Part shown: positions 59,462 to 64,000 of the stretch, piece by piece
Position numbering within the stretch: the first letter of the stretch is position 1
Layout of the letters: each line of letters begins with the position of its first letter
DNA from: Spirochaetia bacterium UBA5763
GTDB taxonomy: Bacteria > Spirochaetota > UBA4802 > UBA5550
Assembly: GCA_002418835.1 (NCBI GenBank)
Contig: DIEX01000030.1
Coordinates: forward strand, 62,001 to 126,000
Reading direction: 5' to 3'
Length of the DNA: 64,000 nucleotides
Made by a program: the position numbers and the translations under genes
The notes under the pieces: generated by a model
What the model was told of the DNA's origin: nothing
The model's database searches: none
Seen by the model: only the letters and a program-made list of their open reading frames with translations

Positions 59462-60832
59462 TTAAAAGCTCAGGTTCACCCCTGACATAACAAAATGCCT
59501 GGCACCCTCTGATGAATCATAAGCATCACCGGGGAGGAATACTCCGTAATTCACATACATAGAGAGATCATAAAATATCTGCCATCTGAAAGAGACATCC
59601 GCACCCTGACCTATATTCGCTTCCGCAAGCTCCCCCTCTCCTTCACCAATTGGTGATTCTTTTTTATCTTTCATATAATAGGAGTATTTCGCGGCAAGAG
59701 AGATCTTTTTAAGATACATTGAGTCAACCCATGAAAATGGCGCGAAAGAAAAACCTCCCCTGTATACATGAATATTGCTTAATGCCGGTTTAAGCGCATA
59801 ACCGCCAGAGAATGTTCCGAAATAAATAAATCCTGTGTCATCACCTGTTGAAGAGGATGGCCTTGTTGAACTGGTATAATCTGTCCTGTACTTGTCCCCT
59901 GAACCGAAAGCATATTGAAGAATCAGCGCCGGATTCAGCGGAAGAGGAATAAACCAGCTCAGACCGCTGTTCACAGCATAAGCCGCTATGGAGGATTTTT
60001 TCTCTGCGCCGGAAAGGTAACTCTCCCCTTTTTCATACACAAACTCAGCAAAGTACGATATATCCTGAAGAACTACCCCCTCAAGTCCCCCGCCGTAATA
60101 CTGCGAATTATAGCGCGTTTTAGCATTGTCCTCTTCTTTGCCATTATCAACCTGCGCCAGTCCTAAAAGATATAATTTCTGATTCATAAAGTCCGCCGCA
60201 AGAGTACCACCTCCGAAAGACCTCTTTGCGCCGTCTGCGATATCCTTATCGCTGAGTCCGTAAGGGTTGTTATCTTTATTCAGCAGCCCTGTATAAAGTC
60301 CAAGGATCTTCAGGCTGAGTATCGAACCGTACCAGGAGAGCTCACCGCCGTCGCCACGCCCGTTTAAAACAAGTCCTGTGCCTATACTGTAGAATTTCCG
60401 GCCTCCGGAGAGATTAATCGCATTATCAAAAAAATTCATAGACAGGTACGCCAGGTCAAGGTCTGCAACATTATCAGACTCCACGCCTTCATATATCCCG
60501 TCCTGTGACGCCACACCCATGTATGAATTTTTCCCCCTGATGTAAAGAAAACTGTTGCTCCAGAGATATGCTTTACCCCAGACCCTGGCGTTTATTATGT
60601 ATGTTCCCAGTTTTCCATTATCATTATCCTCATAGAGATAAACCGGATTCAGTATCGCGCCATACTGAATGCCCTTTGTTGAAAATGAATCCGATGGTGT
60701 AACAGACTGCATGTCTTCATCAACTCTGGCGCCATAAAAAAAACGGTCCTCATCCCTCTCAGCAGATTGCGTAAAAGCCATGGATGAAGATAGAATAAGA
60801 AGTATTAAAAATATAAATTTCATTTTATTCAT
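59462..60832 (-). CDS. Outer-membrane beta-barrel-like protein
   Basis: 456 aa. Signal peptide MKFIFLILLILSSSMAFTQ (or from the first Met), then alternating hydrophobic/polar strands rich in Tyr, Gly and aromatic-girdle residues (ILNPVYLYEDNDNGKLGTYIINARVWGKAYLW, SFLYIRGKN, YAFGSGDKYRTDYTS). The C-terminus ends GARHFVMSGVNLSF, a terminal aromatic as expected for barrels inserted by BamA. The start overlaps the stop of the upstream gene (TAATG), so the two are co-translated. Likely an outer-membrane protein working with the FecR-like and cyclase products. Transported ligand unknown. Confidence 0.82.
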   Translation of the reverse strand: MNKMKFIFLILLILSSSMAFTQSAERDEDRFFYGARVDEDMQSVTPSDSFSTKGIQYGAILNPVYLYEDNDNGKLGTYIINARVWGKAYLWSNSFLYIRGKNSYMGVASQDGIYEGVESDNVADLDLAYLSMNFFDNAINLSGGRKFYSIGTGLVLNGRGDGGELSWYGSILSLKILGLYTGLLNKDNNPYGLSDKDIADGAKRSFGGGTLAADFMNQKLYLLGLAQVDNGKEEDNAKTRYNSQYYGGGLEGVVLQDISYFAEFVYEKGESYLSGAEKKSSIAAYAVNSGLSWFIPLPLNPALILQYAFGSGDKYRTDYTSSTRPSSSTGDDTGFIYFGTFSGGYALKPALSNIHVYRGGFSFAPFSWVDSMYLKKISLAAKYSYYMKDKKESPIGEGEGELAEANIGQGADVSFRWQIFYDLSMYVNYGVFLPGDAYDSSEGARHFVMSGVNLSF

Positions 60833-61287
60833 TATCTGCCGCCTTTAATTTCACTGACTCTCCCCAGAACCTCAACAAGCTCAGGTCCGCTTACAACATC
60901 ATTCTCGCTCCCGTCACCACGCATAAGTCCATAAGATGCACAGGCCCTGAAAGCATATCTCTCTGTACCGAAGATCATGTACATGATGCTTCCGCCGAGA
61001 TCGAGATACCGGGCAGTCATCTTTGCCAGCATCCCCTTTGAAAGCTCTTCACTCTCTGAATATCCATCAAGTGCGATGCCGCTTTTTTCAAGGAGAGATG
61101 AATCCGTTCTGAAAGATGAAGAGCGCCCCGAAGTCTGCATTGCGAAGATCTTAACAGCATCGCCGTAGGTTGCCCTGCTCTTACTATCGAGATCACTCAG
61201 CCATTCGAGCTGATTAACATCCTGAGAATATGCGCTGATACTGAAAAACAGTACCGGAAGTAATATAAATAATTGCTTTAGTTTCAT
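60832..61287 (-). CDS. Small secreted hypothetical protein
   Basis: 151 aa from ATG 61287, which has AGGAG 8 bp upstream; the frame opens earlier at 61326 but overlaps the fecR-like gene without support. A signal peptide (KLKQLFILLPVLFFSISAYSQ) precedes a mature part of about 130 residues with no strong family match, one Cys (RACASYG) and a helix-rich middle. It lies between the FecR-like and barrel genes with tight spacing, so it is part of the same export-linked operon. Role unknown. Confidence 0.7.
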   Translation of the reverse strand: MKLKQLFILLPVLFFSISAYSQDVNQLEWLSDLDSKSRATYGDAVKIFAMQTSGRSSSFRTDSSLLEKSGIALDGYSESEELSKGMLAKMTARYLDLGGSIMYMIFGTERYAFRACASYGLMRGDGSENDVVSGPELVEVLGRVSEIKGGR

Positions 61288-61316
61288 TATATATTCTCCT
61301 GCAGTTTCTTTGAACA

Positions 61317-62051
61317 TTACGGCCAATTTATTTTCAAATTAATGCTGGCATCCTGCTGCATCTGGTTATCCAGAATACCTGCATCGCTCTCCGGGCCCCC
61401 TGTCTGATCCCCCCCTGAGTATAGCATTGCTTCTACCTCATCACCGGTTACACCGTTTCCATAAACAGCAACAAGCGATCTCCCTCTGGCATCATTTGCA
61501 ATGTTAAGAGATTTGGGGAGATTGAGCTGCTGAACATATTTAAGCCTTCCTGATATAAAGTTGCTCCTGCCAAGCCTGTTCTTTGCCTCCACAAGACTTC
61601 TGACATCATAGATCATCATACCGCTTCCGGGGCCGTATGATATATCCTCCTCAGTACCGCGCACAGATGATGTAGCAATTGGAGTGGACACCTTGAATAC
61701 AGTTTTAACCCTTGCGTCCCTTGGAACCTTTGCAGTGATGTTCCCCCTCTTAAGCCCGATATGTGTATCTGTTGTACTCTTTGTCTCTTTGCTGAAAACC
61801 TGTATCATTGTAAGAGGCTTAATTGTCACTGTATGATTGATTGAATTAACACGAAGTTCTGCTGAAGAGTTTGCACCGGTGCTCACCTTTACCCCCTCCG
61901 GCAGTTTCATCCCTGTTTTCAGGGGAACCCATTTCTTACCGTCGCGGTATGCGGCAGTGCCGGTGGCCTTTAAAACTGTAATTTCAGCAAAAGCTGGGAC
62001 CGTATAACAAACCAGAAATGCTGATAGAATTGTCATTGCAAGAGGCTTCAT
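61317..62051 (-). CDS. FecR-domain secreted protein
   Basis: 244 aa. Signal peptide MKPLAMTILSAFLVCYTVPAFA, then a FecR domain at about 25-135 (VLKATGTAAYRDGKKWVPLKTGMKLPEGVKVSTGANSSAELRV, VFKVSTPIATSSVRGTEEDISYG). The secreted version lacks the anti-sigma region of true FecR and is common with CHASE2 cyclases. GGAGGAG precedes the ATG. First gene of the four-gene operon fecR-like, small secreted, barrel, cyclase. It may feed an envelope signal to the CHASE2 domain; that is inference from linkage. Confidence 0.88.
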   Translation of the reverse strand: MKPLAMTILSAFLVCYTVPAFAEITVLKATGTAAYRDGKKWVPLKTGMKLPEGVKVSTGANSSAELRVNSINHTVTIKPLTMIQVFSKETKSTTDTHIGLKRGNITAKVPRDARVKTVFKVSTPIATSSVRGTEEDISYGPGSGMMIYDVRSLVEAKNRLGRSNFISGRLKYVQQLNLPKSLNIANDARGRSLVAVYGNGVTGDEVEAMLYSGGDQTGGPESDAGILDNQMQQDASINLKINWP

Positions 62052-62319
62052 ATTGGCTCTCCTCCGGTTGATTTTATTGCATTAATAGCATAACAGAAAA
62101 TTATTTCAATCACTAATCAATAATACTGATTATTAATACAAAAAGCTTTAAACAGAGAGGCACATGCTTATTTTTTTTAACATTTTCAGATACTTTGAAT
62201 AACTAATGATTCACCTGAATCTTAAAAAAACCCGGCCGGATTAATTGCTGATTATAACTATTCACGTCTCTAATAAAAACTGTTTGCAATAATTCATTAA
62301 GTCTTTATTGAATTATTGC

Positions 62320-63393
62320 ATGAAATCACGAATCCCCTTCATAGATTCTCTGCGCGGCCTTGCTGTTATATTCATGATACAACAGCACCTCCTTTCATGG
62401 CTCTGGGGAAAAAAATGGATTTCATATGCAATTACATTCCCGGACCATCCCGTTATGCTTTCAATGAATTTCATGGGAAATTTCGCAGCGCCGCTCTTTC
62501 TGCTTCTCGCAGGTGCAGGAGTAACTATACTCAATAATAAACCGGGGATTTCCAAATCTGAATTTATTAAACGCGGAATATTCATTCTGTTATGCGGCTA
62601 TGCACTGAATATACTTTCACCTCACTGGTTCATGCCTGGATCGTGGTATGTGCTGCATACTATAGGAATATCGATTATTATTTCTCCGCTTCTTATGAGA
62701 TTAAAAACAGTTTATCTCATTCTTATTTCACTATTTATAATCATTATACCGGCTTTTATACAGACACGGCTCAATACCCCGCTTATGGCAGGGGACACTT
62801 TCATGAATGACTTATCACGCAGCGGCGGAATACTGCGGATCATTTTTGCGGAGGGGCACTTCCCCATATTTCCGTGGAGTGCGTTTTTCATTGCAGGGAT
62901 AATCTCTCATAGATGGCTTTCGGAGAAAAACAAAAATTATATCTTATATGCCTCTGTTTCTACTTTTACCTCAGGATTTATGTTGAAGTGGATATATAAT
63001 TACGGATATTTCTTTGCCACAGGGGGGAGATTTTTCAGGGTATTTGTCTTCACTCCTTACATTTATCCCGCTCATCCCTCTTTTATATTCATTCTTCTGG
63101 GTACAGCATTAATATTTTTTTACATTTTTACTTTTATTAAACATGAAACTTCTCCTATAAGAATAACAGCAGTTATAGGGAGATTATCGCTTACATGGTT
63201 TTTTCTTCATGTAATACTATTTAACGAAATCCTGAGATTCTGCGGAATTCATCAGAATATTTCCGCGACTGGCACACTTTTGATTATAGCAGCATTTATT
63301 TTTATTATAACTTTGCTTTCCATGAAGTGGAAGAAAGCGGAATATAAATTCAGCATAGAATGGCTGATGCGGAGAATCCTCAAACTCCAATGA
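62320..63393 (+). CDS. Membrane acyltransferase-like protein (DUF1624/HGSNAT-type)
   Basis: 357 aa from ATG 62320; a TTG 12 bp upstream gives the longest frame. Starts RIPFIDSLRGLAVIFMIQQHLLSW, the N-terminal signature of the heparan-alpha-glucosaminide N-acetyltransferase catalytic family (RxxSIDxLRG), and has about nine or ten further hydrophobic segments. Such proteins move acyl groups across the cytoplasmic membrane onto sugars. No clear ribosome-binding site. It is divergent from the FecR-like gene and monocistronic. Substrate unknown. Confidence 0.8.
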   Translation: MKSRIPFIDSLRGLAVIFMIQQHLLSWLWGKKWISYAITFPDHPVMLSMNFMGNFAAPLFLLLAGAGVTILNNKPGISKSEFIKRGIFILLCGYALNILSPHWFMPGSWYVLHTIGISIIISPLLMRLKTVYLILISLFIIIIPAFIQTRLNTPLMAGDTFMNDLSRSGGILRIIFAEGHFPIFPWSAFFIAGIISHRWLSEKNKNYILYASVSTFTSGFMLKWIYNYGYFFATGGRFFRVFVFTPYIYPAHPSFIFILLGTALIFFYIFTFIKHETSPIRITAVIGRLSLTWFFLHVILFNEILRFCGIHQNISATGTLLIIAAFIFIITLLSMKWKKAEYKFSIEWLMRRILKLQ

Positions 63394-63398
63394 TATAC

Positions 63399-63428
63399 TT
63401 GACAAAGGTATAATTGTATCCTTATATT
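63399..63428 (+). promoter_or_regulatory. Sigma-70 promoter
   Basis: TTGACA at 63399-63404, 18-bp spacer, TATATT at 63423-63428. It lies 32 bp before the start of the gene at 63460. Confidence 0.65.
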
Positions 63429-63459
63429 AGTTTAATACTCTCTCTGAAGGAGGAGAAAT

Positions 63460-64000
63460 ATGTTTTCCAGAAAAATATTCGTAATAATTATAATACTTCT
63501 GCTGGCTGCCGGAGTTTCCATAACAACGATCAGATGCTACGATGACGATAAAGATGCCAGAGTAACCATACACCTTGAGAGAAATGACCTTGCAGCAATG
63601 GGGATTCAGCCGCAGAAACATATCATCGACAGGGTGCTGGAGTTTTTCAGTACCAGGGCTGAGGCAACAACGGTTCCTGAATGGTTTGATATCAGAACAG
63701 ATTTAACACTGACAGTGACAAGTACCTCTTTTGATGATATGACTTTTACTCTTCCTGCAAATGCACAAACATTTACAGTGAACATCCCTTCCGGTTCTGA
63801 AACGACTTTTACTGTAACATCCCAGACTGATTGGTTAAATCCCATAAACAATATACAAAAAAACTGGGGGGGGCAATATACAACCAAACTTGGACCAGGA
63901 GATATGAAAATATCAATTACAATGATACCGATGACATATATTATTACAGTTGATCCACCTTCGACTGTTACAATAGATTGGGCAGTTTATAGTATATCAA
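63460..64000 (+). CDS. Secreted or lipid-anchored protein (3' end outside window)
   Basis: At least 180 residues; the frame is open to the window end. AAGGAGGAG lies 5 bp before the ATG. MFSRKIFVIIIILLLAAGVSITTIRC is a signal peptide or lipoprotein signal, with C26 just before an Asp-rich stretch. The mature part is rich in Thr, Val and Ser with repeated TFTV, LTLTVTS and TITM strands, suggesting a beta-sandwich surface protein. No family recognised. The minus-strand frames at 63427-63887 are shadows without ribosome-binding sites. Confidence 0.8.
   Translation, partial: MFSRKIFVIIIILLLAAGVSITTIRCYDDDKDARVTIHLERNDLAAMGIQPQKHIIDRVLEFFSTRAEATTVPEWFDIRTDLTLTVTSTSFDDMTFTLPANAQTFTVNIPSGSETTFTVTSQTDWLNPINNIQKNWGGQYTTKLGPGDMKISITMIPMTYIITVDPPSTVTIDWAVYSIS

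Noticed and set aside
63427..63887. Two minus-strand frames near the right end
   Set aside because: They mirror a plus-strand frame that has a promoter, a strong ribosome-binding site and a signal peptide.

Overview
The window reads as chromosomal DNA of an anaerobic, fermentative, Gram-negative bacterium. Ferredoxin-dependent 2-oxoacid oxidation, an [FeFe]-hydrogenase, a selenoprotein, outer-membrane barrel and lipoprotein genes and many HisKA_2-type PAS kinases support this. A DUF2259-like secreted protein, membrane-anchored AraC regulators and relaxed lipoboxes resemble Spirochaetota, but no rRNA or universal marker is present, so the lineage is an inference. I found no tRNA, rRNA, CRISPR array, phage or insertion-sequence transposase.

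Region 1 (1-11,000) is the most coherent block. It runs from a 3'-truncated RNHCP protein through a PAS sigma-54 enhancer-binding protein, an inositol-phosphate synthase gene behind a near-perfect sigma-54 promoter, and a peroxiredoxin whose peroxidatic residue is encoded by in-frame UGA (candidate selenocysteine). It ends in a seven-gene operon (4826-10651), also behind a sigma-54 promoter. The operon matches the anaerobe-specific orange protein (ORP) system: two NifX/ORP-type metal-cluster carriers, a metallo-hydrolase, a radical-SAM enzyme, two ferredoxin-bearing MinD-type ATPases, an Mrp ATPase and a third NifX-type protein.

Region 2 (11,000-20,500) is housekeeping: an MFS exporter, a U32/RlhA-like protein, the TrkA-TrkH potassium system with a good sigma-70 promoter, an alpha/beta hydrolase with an omega-amidase-like enzyme, and a phosphodiesterase-like MBL protein. 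A strong terminator at 19,204-19,236 without an obvious gene suggests a small RNA.

Region 3 (20,500-35,000) is mixed: a repeat-domain surface lipoprotein, a large sensor kinase, a J-like/LRR fusion, an acyl-CoA:CoA transferase, a membrane AraC regulator, a lone receiver, release factor 3, two secreted proteins and an orphan DNA methyltransferase.

Region 4 (35,000-48,400) is central anaerobic metabolism: an IclR-controlled FrhB-like/IorA/IorB operon oxidising aryl-pyruvates to acyl-CoA with reduced ferredoxin, a GlcD/GlcF-type lactate or glycolate oxidase pair, pyruvate carboxylase and an [FeFe]-hydrogenase. Together these suggest amino-acid or lactate fermentation with electrons passing through ferredoxin and hydrogen.

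Region 5 (48,300-64,000) holds a six-PAS hybrid kinase, MutS2, a large unknown protein with a nucleoside-phosphorylase-like C-terminus, a FecR / small secreted protein / barrel / CHASE2-adenylate cyclase operon, a membrane acyltransferase and a secreted protein truncated by the window end. Short dispersed palindromic repeats (GTCATTCCGG family, a TTCGAAATGA family and a GTCATTGCGA element) occupy several intergenic gaps.
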